The position numbers and the translations under genes were made by a program. From the NCBI GenBank assembly GCA_903902345.1, contig CAIUUR010000367.1, positions 1 to 33,802 of the forward strand: a stretch of DNA of 33,802 nucleotides. The letters run 5' to 3'. The DNA is from an uncultured Geobacteraceae bacterium. Lineage in GTDB: Bacteria > Desulfobacterota > Desulfuromonadia > Geobacterales > CAIOGM01. The notes below the pieces were generated by a model. That model worked only from the letters and a program-made list of their open reading frames with translations. It searched no databases and was not told where the DNA came from. The first letter of the stretch is position 1. Each line of letters begins with the position of its first letter. Positions 23,554-32,074 of this stretch are shown one piece after another.

Positions 23554-24986
23554 GCTTCATCTCTCCGGAGTTTTCGGGGGAGGACGACCGTAAAGAGCGT
23601 CCCCTTGTCGGGTTCGCTGGAAACCAGGATGCTTCCCCGGTGTTCCTTTACGATCCGCTCGGTGATGGCGAGTCCCAGGCCGATCCCCGCCTCCTTGGTG
23701 GTAAAATAGGGCTGGAAGATTTTTCCCAGCTCCTCCGGGGCAATCCCCTTCCCTTCGTCGGCAACCGTCAGGCGGAAGCTCTCCGTTTCGGGGTCGTAGC
23801 CGGCGCCCAGGGTCACCGTTCCCCCCTCATCCATGGCTTGGGCCGCATTGGTAATGAAATTTACCAGGCAGTTGCGCATCAGCTCCGGGTCGATCTCCAG
23901 GGGAGGGAGGTCGTCGGGAAGCTCTATGACGACCTTCACACGCTGCTCGGTGAGCTTTTCCTGCACCAGCGGGAGGAGTTTGGCGATGAATGCCCGGTAT
24001 TCCACGGTGGCGGGGCGCAGCTTCAGTGGTCGGCCATAGTTCATGAAATTGAGAACCATGTAGTTGGCTCGCCGGACCTCTTCCTTGATCTTCCCGGTGA
24101 GATCCAGCAGCTCCCCGCTCCGCTCGCCACAGATCGGGAGCATTTCGCTCCGGAGGTGGTCCACGGCCAGGCTGATGTAGTTCAGCGGATTCCGGATCTC
24201 GTGGGCGATACCCGAGGCCAGTTGCCCCACCTTGGAGAGATGTTCCGCTTCGTAGAGCCGCTTCTCCAGATGCTCCCGCTCCCGGAGCTGGTTCACCATC
24301 TCGTTGAAGCTCTCGGCCAGTTCGCCGATCTCGTCACGGGTTTCCACCGGCATGGTGACGGTCAGATCCCCTCCCGAGACCCGTTTGACCCCCTCCACCA
24401 GGCGCCGGATCGGCATGGTATACCGTTGGGCCAGGAAGAAGGTCAGCATGATGCCGAACATGAAGAGGAGCGAGGTGGCAAGGAGCCGGCGGAGAAAGTT
24501 GTCGTGCTGGATCTCCCGGATGTTGTCCAGGAGGAGGTTGACCTGCACATACCCCAACTGCTCGTCACCCACGATGACCGGCACCACCAGGTCGTACGGT
24601 TTCAGTGAGCCTCCCCCGGCGCCGGCCTGTCTCCCCCCCCGCACCGCCTTGAGACCGGTCCCGATCTTTTTCAGGTCCCGTTTCTTTCCCACCAGCGCGG
24701 GGTCGGAGGAGTTGATGATCTCACCATCGTTGTCGATGATATTGATCTCGTTGATCCCCTTCTTGCGGGCCTGCTGGAGATACTCCTTGAGCCGGGAATT
24801 CTCCGCATCCGATTCGGAGGTGAGATCCTCCACGCTGAGCTGGATCGCCTTGGAGACCTCGTTGGAGCTCTCCTGGATCTCCCGGACCAGGTCGTTCTGG
24901 CTGAACTGGTTCAGGATGAAGAGGACCAGGATGGCCAACACCAGCAGCGACAGCATCATGGTGATGAGTTTGGCGTTAAGTTTCAT
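23550..24986 (-). CDS. Membrane sensor histidine kinase
   Basis: A 478-residue kinase: membrane helix at 8-27, a periplasmic sensor region (about 28-165) of PAS/Cache-like character (INIIDNDGEIINSS, YDLVVPVIVGDEQLGYVQV), a second helix at 167-187, a HAMP domain (about 188-240), the H-box GIAHEIRNPLN with His262, and a C-terminal ATPase domain with N-box NFITNAAQAM and G-boxes DEGKGIAPEE and GIGLGLAI. The layout is that of ZraS/AtoS-type kinases paired with NtrC-type regulators. The signal cannot be told. A GGTGAAC repeat lies just upstream. Confidence 0.95.
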   Translation of the reverse strand: MKLNAKLITMMLSLLVLAILVLFILNQFSQNDLVREIQESSNEVSKAIQLSVEDLTSESDAENSRLKEYLQQARKKGINEINIIDNDGEIINSSDPALVGKKRDLKKIGTGLKAVRGGRQAGAGGGSLKPYDLVVPVIVGDEQLGYVQVNLLLDNIREIQHDNFLRRLLATSLLFMFGIMLTFFLAQRYTMPIRRLVEGVKRVSGGDLTVTMPVETRDEIGELAESFNEMVNQLREREHLEKRLYEAEHLSKVGQLASGIAHEIRNPLNYISLAVDHLRSEMLPICGERSGELLDLTGKIKEEVRRANYMVLNFMNYGRPLKLRPATVEYRAFIAKLLPLVQEKLTEQRVKVVIELPDDLPPLEIDPELMRNCLVNFITNAAQAMDEGGTVTLGAGYDPETESFRLTVADEGKGIAPEELGKIFQPYFTTKEAGIGLGLAITERIVKEHRGSILVSSEPDKGTLFTVVLPRKLRRDEA

Positions 24987-25007
24987 GGGAAAACCCTGTG
25001 ACCTGAG

Positions 25008-25044
25008 AACGGTGAACGGTGAACGGCAGTTTCATGGTTCACGG
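25008..25044. repeat. GGTGAAC heptad repeat (type G)
   Basis: Overlapping period-7 units (AACGGTGAACGGTGAACGG) fill 25008-25026, and a partial inverted copy GGTTCACGG lies at 25036-25044. It matches the inverted units of the hdrC-hdrB array. It lies between the SDR stop and the kinase start. Confidence 0.6.
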
Positions 25045-25045
25045 C

Positions 25046-25912
25046 TCACACGCACGCACGTATCCCTTCCGCCAGGGTCGGGTAGCGGAGCGTGACACCA
25101 AGCTCTTCCCGTATTTTCCGGTTGTCCATCCGTCGGGACTCGGCAACGTAGGAGAGCATGAGCGGTGACATGACCTGACGTGCTTCCTCCCAAGATACTT
25201 GAGGGGGGCGCGGGAGCCCGAGGAAGTCGGCTGCGGCGTTGAAGTAGTCGGTCATGGTGGTGGGGTGACCATCACTGACGTTGTAGATCTGGTCCCTTTC
25301 CCCCCGGTCGGCCGCCGCGCGGCAGACTGCAGTCAGATCGTCAGCGTGAATCCGATTGGTCAGGTTGGCGATTCCGACCTCCAGCACCGGCTGTCCGGTG
25401 GTGAGTTGGCTCACCGGGAGTCGGCCAGGTCCGTAGATGCCGGTTACTCGGAGGATGATTACGGGGACGTTTCTCTCCGCACCCCACTCCCGCCAGAGCG
25501 ACTCGGCGTGGAGGCGGCGTTTCCCCCGGGCGGTGAGGGGAATCGCCGGACTACCCTCGGTGACCGTATTGTCGCCGCAATCACCGTAAACCCCGCTGGT
25601 ACTCATATAGACGGTTCGCGCCGGTTCGTCACCCGGCGCCATCGCCTGGCAGAGATTCCGAACCCTCGGATCCTGGTGCCCTCCTCCGGGGGGAGGGGCG
25701 AAATAGAGCAGGATTGCTCCCGCGGTGGGAAGTCCGGTGAGGGTCGCGGGGTCATCCAGGTCGGCGATGACGGTTCGGATTCCCATTGACTCCAGCGCTG
25801 CTCCCTTTTCCAGAGAGCGGACCAGAGCCGAAACCGGCACCCCCTCGGCCAGATACTCCCGCGCCACACGTTTCCCCATGTCGCCGCATCCCACGATGAA
25901 AACAGAAGTCAT
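25046..25912 (-). CDS. NAD(P)-binding SDR-like protein (YeeZ type)
   Basis: A 288-residue protein with an N-terminal Rossmann motif (VFIVGCGDMGKRV) and an extended/atypical SDR pattern: VYMSTSGVYGDCGDNTVTE, LRVTGIYGPGR, NRIHADDLTAVC and YNVSDGHPTTM. The usual YxxxK pair is absent (RGKRRLHAE at that point), as in YeeZ-like atypical SDRs, so classical dehydrogenase activity is doubtful. AGGAG lies 7 bases before the start at 25912. It may be an epimerase-like or NAD(P)-sensing protein. The 10-base gap to the upstream gene suggests they are co-transcribed. Confidence 0.82.
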   Translation of the reverse strand: MTSVFIVGCGDMGKRVAREYLAEGVPVSALVRSLEKGAALESMGIRTVIADLDDPATLTGLPTAGAILLYFAPPPGGGHQDPRVRNLCQAMAPGDEPARTVYMSTSGVYGDCGDNTVTEGSPAIPLTARGKRRLHAESLWREWGAERNVPVIILRVTGIYGPGRLPVSQLTTGQPVLEVGIANLTNRIHADDLTAVCRAAADRGERDQIYNVSDGHPTTMTDYFNAAADFLGLPRPPQVSWEEARQVMSPLMLSYVAESRRMDNRKIREELGVTLRYPTLAEGIRACV

Positions 25913-25922
25913 CAGACTGCTC

Positions 25923-26510
25923 CTAATTGAAATTCAACTGGAACCGTATTCCCATCCGATCCTCGGTACGTCCCGCTGTTCCCCCCGTGAGGGGTGTCGT
26001 GACCTTGTCATAGTAAAAGAAGGAGCGGAAACCCGTTCCGAAATGGGTGCCGACCTCTCCGCTCCAGGTCAGATTGCTCCCTGTGGGGTTCAGGATATCC
26101 AGGCCGCCACGTCCCGTGGAGGCGGCGGCAGAGCCGGAAGGAACGGTGCTGGAGTTCTGGAAGGAGTAGAGAGGGTATTTCAGCGCAGCGGAGAGATACA
26201 TCCCCTCCAGGATACTGATCCTCCCTCCTGCCTGAGCAGTGATACTGTGGGCTGATTCCTTGGCAAGGAGGCTGAGGTCTCTATGTTGCATATCATGGCC
26301 GAGTCCCAGGAGCGGTTCCAGCATGATCTCCTCCGAGGGGTGAAAGTTGACCCCTCCACTGGAAAGATAGAAGGGACGGCTCAACACCTCTTCGGCGCTG
26401 CTTTTTTCGTGGAGAGTCGCCCTGACGGTTTCATCCCCTTGCGCCGGCCCACCCCCTAGCAGCAGGAGAAGAGCGCCGCATCCTCCCATGATCCGCGCCA
26501 TTATCCCCAT
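25923..26510 (-). CDS. Exported, probably outer-membrane beta-strand-rich protein
   Basis: A 195-residue protein with a signal peptide (residues 1-25, MARIMGGCGALLLLLGGGPA, cut expected near AQG-DE) and a C-terminus RFQLNFN rich in alternating hydrophobic/aromatic residues, reminiscent of beta-barrel ends. The middle has alternating-pattern strands (MYLSAALKYPLYSF, WSGEVGTHFGTGFRSFFYY). No family is recognised. The start at 26510 is likely, with 26501 as an alternative. It could be a small transport or structural barrel, but no function is claimed. Confidence 0.7.
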   Translation of the reverse strand: MGIMARIMGGCGALLLLLGGGPAQGDETVRATLHEKSSAEEVLSRPFYLSSGGVNFHPSEEIMLEPLLGLGHDMQHRDLSLLAKESAHSITAQAGGRISILEGMYLSAALKYPLYSFQNSSTVPSGSAAASTGRGGLDILNPTGSNLTWSGEVGTHFGTGFRSFFYYDKVTTPLTGGTAGRTEDRMGIRFQLNFN

Positions 26511-26535
26511 GAGGATACCCCTGCAACGGGTGAAA

Positions 26536-26910
26536 TCAGTGACCGAACTCTCTTGGACCAGGCTTCATGGCGCCCTGACCCTGCTGGAGAAATTCCAGCT
26601 CCTTGATCTTCTCGCCCAACCAGGCGTGGAGATTCAGGGCGTTGTCGTAGTTGAGTATGATTCCGGTGGAGACGGCACGGACGAAGCTGTTCCGCATGTC
26701 GGCGGGCTCTTCAGCGATTTCGCCACCGATGGTTCCGCCGGGGGTGATCTCGTTGGCCACCATCGTCGGGAGAACCGGTTTCTCGAAGAAGAAATTGGCG
26801 ATGATCTCCCCCCGTGGCGAGACTCCACCCAGGGCGCCGTTGACGTAATGGGGGCCGTACCCCTCCTCATACTGGTAGGTGAAACGAATTTCCGGGTTTT
26901 TCAGCGACAT
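26536..26910 (-). CDS. Conserved hypothetical protein, DUF3467-like
   Basis: A 124-residue soluble protein. It begins with IRFTYQYEEGYGPHYVNGAL, continues with GEIIANFFFEKPVLPT, and ends with a helix (NLHAWLGEKIKELEFL), a pattern reminiscent of DUF3467 proteins, whose function is unknown. The assignment is from memory of the pattern and should be taken as tentative. It lies between the outer-membrane-like gene and the HNH gene, on the same strand. Confidence 0.65.
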   Translation of the reverse strand: MSLKNPEIRFTYQYEEGYGPHYVNGALGGVSPRGEIIANFFFEKPVLPTMVANEITPGGTIGGEIAEEPADMRNSFVRAVSTGIILNYDNALNLHAWLGEKIKELEFLQQGQGAMKPGPREFGH

Positions 26911-26944
26911 TTGCTCTCCTTTACGTGTGTGGTGCTCCCCGTCA

Positions 26945-27271
26945 TTAGCGCCCTTTTGTCAGGTACTCCCCCAGGAGTCCCCGGCTGTGCTCGTCATCGT
27001 GACAGTAGGAGCAGAGGTTTTCCCAGTTGCTTCCGTCGGCCGGGTTGTTCTGGTGATTGCCGTCCCTGTGGTGTACCGTCAGGAGGTGAAGGTTGGCAAG
27101 TTCGAACTCCCGGGCGCAGCGGGCGCAGATCCAGCCGTTGATCTTCAGCGACCGCTCCCGGTAATTGATCCCCTTATCCTGTCCGCTTCTCATCAGGCGG
27201 ACCAGCTCCTCGGCCTCTGCCGCGGATTTCGTGGGGGGGACCGGTCGTTTGTGTCTGAAACTCTGTCCCAT
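26945..27271 (-). CDS. yajD: YajD family HNH nuclease
   Basis: A 108-residue protein with the HNH layout CARCAREFELANLHLLTVHH, then HRDGNHQNNPADG and NLCSYCHDDEH: two CxxC zinc-binding pairs around a His-Asp/Asn active site. This matches YajD, a small putative HNH endonuclease of unknown target. The start at 27271 has GGGAGGA upstream; the frame is open upstream to 27493 but that part is antisense to the next gene's end and is rejected. It lies 22 bases after the stop of the large uncharacterised gene. Confidence 0.87.
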   Translation of the reverse strand: MGQSFRHKRPVPPTKSAAEAEELVRLMRSGQDKGINYRERSLKINGWICARCAREFELANLHLLTVHHRDGNHQNNPADGSNWENLCSYCHDDEHSRGLLGEYLTKGR

Positions 27272-27293
27272 GGAAATCCTCCCTGCGTTGTCG

Positions 27294-28565
27294 TTACCCT
27301 GCCAGCAGCGCCAGGAACTTTTCCACGGTCCTGATATCCTCGAGATCGCAAAATTCCCGATAACCGTCGCTTCCCTCACTTCCCAACCCCCGATAGAACC
27401 GGGGGAAGTCGTTCCTGAGCCCCGCCAGCACCGAACTTGTGGCGTGGTCGTCGGAGGTGAAGGGGGCCGCCCGGCGGCGGAGTCCACGGACAAGGCTGTA
27501 TCCCAGCTGGAAAAGCTGCTTCAGGTAATTGTTGGCCACACTATCCAGGGCGCGGGCATCGTCATCACCCCCCAGGTATTCCAGGGCGATGGTCAGGTAG
27601 CCATGTACCCGGAGCAATATCGCCTCGGCCCGCTCGTCATCGTCGCTATCCGGATCTTCCACCACCAGGGCGCAGGTTATGAGATACTGGAGTTCCCGGA
27701 GCAGATCGGGGGAATCCGCCCGCCGCAGGGTTCTCCCCAGCAGGGAGTCATCGTGGCGGAAGAGGGAGGGTAGCACCGGGTCCCGATCCGCCGAGAAGAA
27801 TTTTTTGGCCCCTTCCGGCCGGAACGATTCCGGATCCACCACGCTGTAGATCGTGAGGGCATCCAGCCGTTCGGGAAAACCGAAGTCGGCCAGCCTTCCG
27901 GAGCGGTACCGGCGGCAATGCTCTTCAACCTCGCTGCTTACCTCGTTTTTCGCCCCCTGCATGAGCGCCAGGTAGAGGTCCTTGTCGCTCCGGAAGACAA
28001 GATCCAGAAACCTCCCCACCAGGTCATTGGTGTGGTCATGGCGGTAGGTGATCATGAAAATGTTGTCGAAGGAGTGATCCCACTCCGTCTGGCGCTCGTC
28101 GTCGGTGGTGAGGTCGCCGATTCCCCCCCCCACGGTGATTTCCTGCATGATTATGAGAAGGAGGAGAGCGAAATCCAGATGGGGGAGGAGGCTGATCAGG
28201 TCATCTTCTTCCTCTGCGGCCATGAGGAGTGTCAGCCACTGCATCCCTCTCTGGGGAAGATACTCGTCGTGGCGCCAGAGCTCCCGGTCCAGGCAGAAGG
28301 TGAGCTGTTCCGGCGTGGCCAGTGGCAGGAGTGCATAGGAGTCGTCCAGCCCGATCTCCCGCAGGAGAAGGTGGTACTCCTGTGGTTCCAGCACCGCCAC
28401 CAGGCCGGCAGGGTCCGGGTCCTCCAGAATCAGGGCCAGCCGTTTCTGGGGAGGGAGATCGCGGAGAAGTGCTACTCTGCCATGGAGCGACAGATCCGGC
28501 AGCAGCTTACCCTGTCGTTCTCTCGGTAGTGTCGACAGGCCCCGTTGTCCAGTATGTTCCGTCAT
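27294..28565 (-). CDS. Large uncharacterised, Leu-rich helical protein (DUF6178-like)
   Basis: A 423-residue protein without signal peptide or cysteine motifs. The N-terminal part has repeated short helical blocks with a ...LxxLPPQKRLALILEDPD... character (residues about 30-110: LPPQKRLALILEDPDPAGLV, LEPQEYHLLLREIGLDDSYA), then acidic stretches (AAEEEDDLISLL). The composition and blocks recall a family of unknown function found in Geobacter relatives (DUF6178 as far as can be remembered). It may be a scaffold or regulator; no function is claimed. It begins the five-gene minus-strand run down to the SDR gene. Confidence 0.7.
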   Translation of the reverse strand: MTEHTGQRGLSTLPRERQGKLLPDLSLHGRVALLRDLPPQKRLALILEDPDPAGLVAVLEPQEYHLLLREIGLDDSYALLPLATPEQLTFCLDRELWRHDEYLPQRGMQWLTLLMAAEEEDDLISLLPHLDFALLLLIIMQEITVGGGIGDLTTDDERQTEWDHSFDNIFMITYRHDHTNDLVGRFLDLVFRSDKDLYLALMQGAKNEVSSEVEEHCRRYRSGRLADFGFPERLDALTIYSVVDPESFRPEGAKKFFSADRDPVLPSLFRHDDSLLGRTLRRADSPDLLRELQYLITCALVVEDPDSDDDERAEAILLRVHGYLTIALEYLGGDDDARALDSVANNYLKQLFQLGYSLVRGLRRRAAPFTSDDHATSSVLAGLRNDFPRFYRGLGSEGSDGYREFCDLEDIRTVEKFLALLAG

Positions 28566-28845
28566 GGTTGTACCTTATCCTGATTGAAAGAATCGTATAT
28601 TTTTATACCATATCGGCCGGTCGTTTACAAACCGCATCTGTCGTGGGGGGAACAGTTGCCATTAACAGAATCATTGTGTACTGTTTGGCGATGTTTGTAC
28701 AGAGCGGAGACAACGTGGGATTAAAAGAGATGGCAGGATGGGAAAAGGTGTTTGTCGTCCGCCGGTGGTATCCTGGCGCAGAAGAAACTCTTGAACCGTA
28801 GACCGTTTCCCTGTAGCTTGATACCTTAAGGATGGGTGACGATCA
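28566..28845. other. Divergent promoter region between the large hypothetical gene and uvsE
   Basis: This is 280 bases without a supported gene. It includes an AT-rich stretch near 28590-28615 (GTATATTTTTATACC), which could hold promoters for either direction. No clear operator palindrome beyond that AT-rich dyad (TATATTTTTATA) was recognised. Confidence 0.4.
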
Positions 28846-29796
28846 ATGCGTACCGGCCTCTGCTGCCTGTTCAAAGAAGAAAAGGTTTCCTTCCGGACGA
28901 CCACCGCCAAGGTTCTCTCCTCCCTGCCCCGAGGGGAGCAACTGGCCAAGCTCTCCGGTATCTGCCATGACAACGTCCGGAACCTGCAGTTGGCCCTGGA
29001 AGCCGTCCGGCGGCTGGGGATCGGCGCCTTCCGGATCATGTCGCCGCTCTTTCCCCGGATGACCCATCCCCAGGTGGGGTACGAAATAGCCGATCTCCCT
29101 TCCGGGGATCTCATCAGCGGACTCCTGGAGGATGTGGGGAACTATGCCCGATTGCACGATATCCGTCTCAGCTTTCATCCGGACCAGTTCGTCGTGTTGT
29201 CGTCGCCTCATCCCCATGTGGTTGCCAATTCCATCCGGGAGTTGGCGTATCAGGCCCGGTTGGGGGAGGCGCTGGGGGCCGATCTGATCAACATTCATGC
29301 CGGCGGCGTCTATGGCGACAAACAGCAGGCGCTGGAACGGTTTCGCCGGCACTTTTTCCACCTGCCGGAAACCGTCAGAAGCCGACTGACCCTGGAAAAT
29401 GATGACGTGAGCTATACCGTGCGGGATCTCCTTCCCACCTGCCGGATGCTGGGGATCCCACTCGTGTACGATGTCCACCACCATCGTTGCAACCCCGACG
29501 GACTCACCGTGGAGGAGGCGACCGAACTGGCGGGGGAAACCTGGCAGGGGGTGGGAAAGGAGCAGTACTGTCACCTCTCATCGCCGCGGGGTGGGTGGGG
29601 AGGTGGTGATTCCAGGCCCCATGCCGATTACATCGATCCGGAAGACCTTCCCCCCTGCTGGCGTGGGAGGGGGATGACGGTGGATATCGAGGCCAAGGCC
29701 AAGGAGCTGGCGGTGGTCCGGCTCATGGAACAGATGAACCAAAAAACGGCTGTTATCCACGAAGGACACGAAGAAAGACCAAGAAACCTATTGTGA
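28846..29796 (+). CDS. uvsE: UV damage endonuclease (UvsE/UVDE family)
   Basis: UVDE enzymes nick DNA 5' of UV photoproducts, using a TIM barrel with a metal cluster. The 316-residue protein shows the family's metal-binding blocks: SFHPDQFVVL, NIHAGGVYGDK, LENDDVSYT, and YDVHHHRCNP, followed by HLSSPRGGW and MTVDIEAKAKE. The last 13 or so residues (AVIHEGHEERPRNLL) are encoded by a CACGAAG repeat arm and replace the normal end. AAGGATG lies about 13 bases before the ATG at 28846. The CBS-domain gene follows after 16 bases. Confidence 0.93.
   Translation: MRTGLCCLFKEEKVSFRTTTAKVLSSLPRGEQLAKLSGICHDNVRNLQLALEAVRRLGIGAFRIMSPLFPRMTHPQVGYEIADLPSGDLISGLLEDVGNYARLHDIRLSFHPDQFVVLSSPHPHVVANSIRELAYQARLGEALGADLINIHAGGVYGDKQQALERFRRHFFHLPETVRSRLTLENDDVSYTVRDLLPTCRMLGIPLVYDVHHHRCNPDGLTVEEATELAGETWQGVGKEQYCHLSSPRGGWGGGDSRPHADYIDPEDLPPCWRGRGMTVDIEAKAKELAVVRLMEQMNQKTAVIHEGHEERPRNLL
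29753..29786. repeat. Single arm of the CACGAAG repeat (type A5) at the 3' end of uvsE
   Basis: TTATCCACGAAGGACACGAAG followed by degraded cores, in the orientation of the left arms of A1-A4. It lies inside the end of uvsE and just before the CBS gene. No inverted partner is seen, so it is a solitary arm. Confidence 0.7.
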
Positions 29797-29812
29797 CCCA
29801 AGAGGAACTATC

Positions 29813-30445
29813 ATGTTTTTGATCTACGGTCTCAGCGGACAGACCTTCAAGGGGACGCTGGAGGAGATGATCCGGGTTCGTTCACTGGAAAAAATTCGGC
29901 CGAATCGCCCTGTAGCTCATGAAGGATGGGAGGCGGGGGTGGATCTCCACGGCAGGTCGGCTGGCGGAGCCCACGATGATGCTGTCCGGGCCTACCGGGA
30001 GGTCGTGAAGGATGAAATCCAACGGGGGCCTCTGTACCATGCCAACCAGATCATGCAGCGCCCGGTCATCACCATTTTCTCCGGCGATGATGTGGCGCAG
30101 GCGTGGCGGATTTTGCGGGATCACCATATCCATCAGGCGCCGGTGCTGGATGATACGTCGCGCATCGTCGGTATTGTCACCGAGCGGGATCTCCTCACCG
30201 CCATAAACATCGATGAGGGGCGGGTCATGGAGTATCTCAAGCGTCGGGTGAGTGATGTCATGACCACTCCGGTAGTGGCGGCCGAACCGGTGACCGATAT
30301 CCGGCGTATAGCCGCGGTCATGCTGGAGACCGGGGTTGCCGGTACCCCCATCACCAGCGGTAGTGGGGAGCTGGTGGGGTTTGTCTCCCGCAGCGATATT
30401 CTTCGCGCGGTGGTCACTGATCCCCCCTTGAGTCTCTGGCGTTGA
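29813..30445 (+). CDS. CBS-domain protein upstream of fetAB
   Basis: A 210-residue cytoplasmic protein with a variable N-terminal third (residues 1-75, opening MFLIYGLSGQTFKGTLEEMI) and a pair of CBS domains (about 80-140, IMQRPVITIFSGDDVAQAWR to IVGIVTERDLL; and about 148-205, VMTTPVVAAEPVTDIRRIAA to LVGFVSRSDIL). CBS pairs often bind adenosine nucleotides. The stop overlaps the TTG start of fetA, so it is coupled to the transporter and may sense a ligand for it; that is inference. Confidence 0.87.
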   Translation: MFLIYGLSGQTFKGTLEEMIRVRSLEKIRPNRPVAHEGWEAGVDLHGRSAGGAHDDAVRAYREVVKDEIQRGPLYHANQIMQRPVITIFSGDDVAQAWRILRDHHIHQAPVLDDTSRIVGIVTERDLLTAINIDEGRVMEYLKRRVSDVMTTPVVAAEPVTDIRRIAAVMLETGVAGTPITSGSGELVGFVSRSDILRAVVTDPPLSLWR

Positions 30446-31182
30446 TCCGGCTGGAGAATATCGGGGTTACTCGCAGGAACCGCAGCGGGGAAGACGCCGT
30501 CATTCTTGAGGACATCTCGTTGTCGGCGCTCCGGGGAAAAATAACCTGTATCGTGGGGCCTTCCGGAAGCGGGAAGAGCACGCTCCTCCGCTTGGTTAAC
30601 CGCCTGGAAGAACCGACGACAGGTCGTCTCCTCCTGGAGGGAGAGGATATGGCGTTGTTGGAGCCGTTGGCGCTCCGCCGGAGGGTGGCCATGGTTCTGC
30701 AGAAACCATTCATGTTCGAGGGGACGGTCCTCTCCAACCTGCAGCAACCGTTCCGTTATCGCAACCTCCCCCTTCCGGTGGCGGGGAGCGGAGAGGTCGC
30801 CCGTTCTCTGAAGCTGGCCCGTATCTCCCCGGAGCTTTTGGAACGGGATGCCCGTACCCTCTCCGGTGGCGAGCAGCAGCGGGTCAGTCTGGCCCGGGCT
30901 CTTATCTCCTCCCCGCAGGTTCTCCTCCTGGACGAACCGACCAGCGCCCTTGACCGCCCTGCCACTGATAAGCTCGCAATGGCGCTCCATGACAGCTGTC
31001 GTCAGGAACAGCTTGCCATAATTCTCGTGACCCACGACCTCCGTCTGGCCGGGCGGATTGCGGATGTTCTGATGTATCTGGAACGGGGAAAGATTCTTGA
31101 AGAGGGAGTGGGGAGTGAAATGCTGGCGCTACCGCGCAGCGAGGCGTTCCGGCGCTTTCTGGCGGAGCCGGGAAAGGAGTAG
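30442..31182 (+). CDS. fetA: ABC transporter ATPase, FetA-like iron exporter subunit
   Basis: A 246-residue stand-alone ATPase with Walker A GPSGSGKST, Q-loop MVLQKPFMFEG, signature LSGGEQQRVSLA, Walker B VLLLDEPTSALD and switch His in LVTHDLRL. It pairs with the FetB-type permease 6 bases downstream. FetAB in E. coli exports iron and protects from oxidative stress. The start codon is TTG at 30442, overlapping the CBS stop (TTGA); no strong ribosome-binding site is visible, consistent with coupling. Without the permease, a phosphate-type (PstB-like) ATPase would have been an alternative. Confidence 0.9.
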   Translation: MIRLENIGVTRRNRSGEDAVILEDISLSALRGKITCIVGPSGSGKSTLLRLVNRLEEPTTGRLLLEGEDMALLEPLALRRRVAMVLQKPFMFEGTVLSNLQQPFRYRNLPLPVAGSGEVARSLKLARISPELLERDARTLSGGEQQRVSLARALISSPQVLLLDEPTSALDRPATDKLAMALHDSCRQEQLAIILVTHDLRLAGRIADVLMYLERGKILEEGVGSEMLALPRSEAFRRFLAEPGKE

Positions 31183-31188
31183 GAGCAG

Positions 31189-31974
31189 ATGGAGAATCAG
31201 CATATTGTCCCCATGGAGTTGCTGCAGCTGGTCTACGCCTACGCTCTCATTCTTCTCTCCGCAGCTCTCGCCCGTTTTCGACGGATCGGTCAGGAAAAGC
31301 AGCTCCTCTGGGCGTCCATCCGGATGGTGCTGCAACTGATCGGGGTGGGGTATCTCCTGCAGCTGGTTTTTGCCGTTCGCTCCCCCGCGCCGGTGCTCCT
31401 CATGCTGTTGGCCATGACCGGTTTTTCGCTTCAGATCGCCGGAAAGCGGAGCAGGAAACGGATGCCCCACTTTTATCGGGTGGTGGGGAGTTCCCTCGTC
31501 ATCGGCAGTGGGGGGGTTACGTTCTATTTCTGTCTGTTGGTCGTCGGCTATACCCCCTGGTTTGATCCCCGTTACCTGATTCCCTTGGCGGGGATGATCA
31601 TCGGCAACGCCATGAACGGCGCCAGTCTGGCGGCGGAACGTCTTGCCAGCGAGATGCACGACCGTCGGGAAGAGATCGAAACGGCCATCTGTCTCGGAGC
31701 CACCGCCCGTCAGGCCTCCGAACCGGCGCTCCGGACCGCCTATGGCGCATCCCTGATCCCCACCATGAACACCATGGCCGCCACCGGTATCGTGGCTCTT
31801 CCCGGCATGATGACCGGCCAGATCCTCTCCGGGACGGCGCCGGTGGTGGCGGTCCGTTACCAGATCGCCATCATCTGCGCCATCACCGCTGCGGTGGCCA
31901 TAACCTCTTTTTTGATCCTGCTTCAGGGGTATCGAACCTATTTTACCGAGGCTCATCAGCTGAAGGGGGAGTAG
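31189..31974 (+). CDS. fetB: FetB-like iron export permease (UPF0014 family)
   Basis: A 261-residue inner-membrane protein with about seven hydrophobic segments. Family features are ASIRMVLQLIGVGYLLQLVF near residues 43-62, a LIPLAGMIIGNAMNGASLA block, then LGATARQASEPALRTAYGAS and ALPGMMTGQILSGTAPVVAV. AGGAG lies a few bases before the ATG. A perfect 10-bp hairpin includes the stop codon in its loop. The metal specificity is from the family, not from residues seen here. Confidence 0.93.
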   Translation: MENQHIVPMELLQLVYAYALILLSAALARFRRIGQEKQLLWASIRMVLQLIGVGYLLQLVFAVRSPAPVLLMLLAMTGFSLQIAGKRSRKRMPHFYRVVGSSLVIGSGGVTFYFCLLVVGYTPWFDPRYLIPLAGMIIGNAMNGASLAAERLASEMHDRREEIETAICLGATARQASEPALRTAYGASLIPTMNTMAATGIVALPGMMTGQILSGTAPVVAVRYQIAIICAITAAVAITSFLILLQGYRTYFTEAHQLKGE

Positions 31975-31986
31975 TACCCCTTCAGC
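31959..31986 (+). terminator. Hairpin spanning the fetB stop
   Basis: GCTGAAGGGG at 31959-31968 pairs perfectly with 31977-31986; the loop holds the TAG stop codon. No T-run follows, so it may be a weak or factor-dependent terminator or a 3'-end protector. Confidence 0.45.
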
Positions 31987-32074
31987 CATTATGGGCGGAA
32001 TAGCGGCTAAACAATTAAGGCGGCAGATGTTTATGCGGATAATTACTCATTTTAGTGACTAAGGATGAAGGTTT

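Noticed and set aside
25046-25912. Loss of the catalytic Tyr in the SDR protein as an oddity
   Set aside because: YeeZ-like atypical SDRs usually lack the YxxxK pair, so this is expected for the family.
27272-27493. Upstream extension of the YajD gene
   Set aside because: It overlaps the 3' part of the preceding gene in another frame, and GGGAGGA marks the start at 27271.
28322-28801. 159-codon plus-strand open frame before uvsE
   Set aside because: The first half is antisense to the large hypothetical gene and the second half covers the AT-rich promoter region; no motif is seen.
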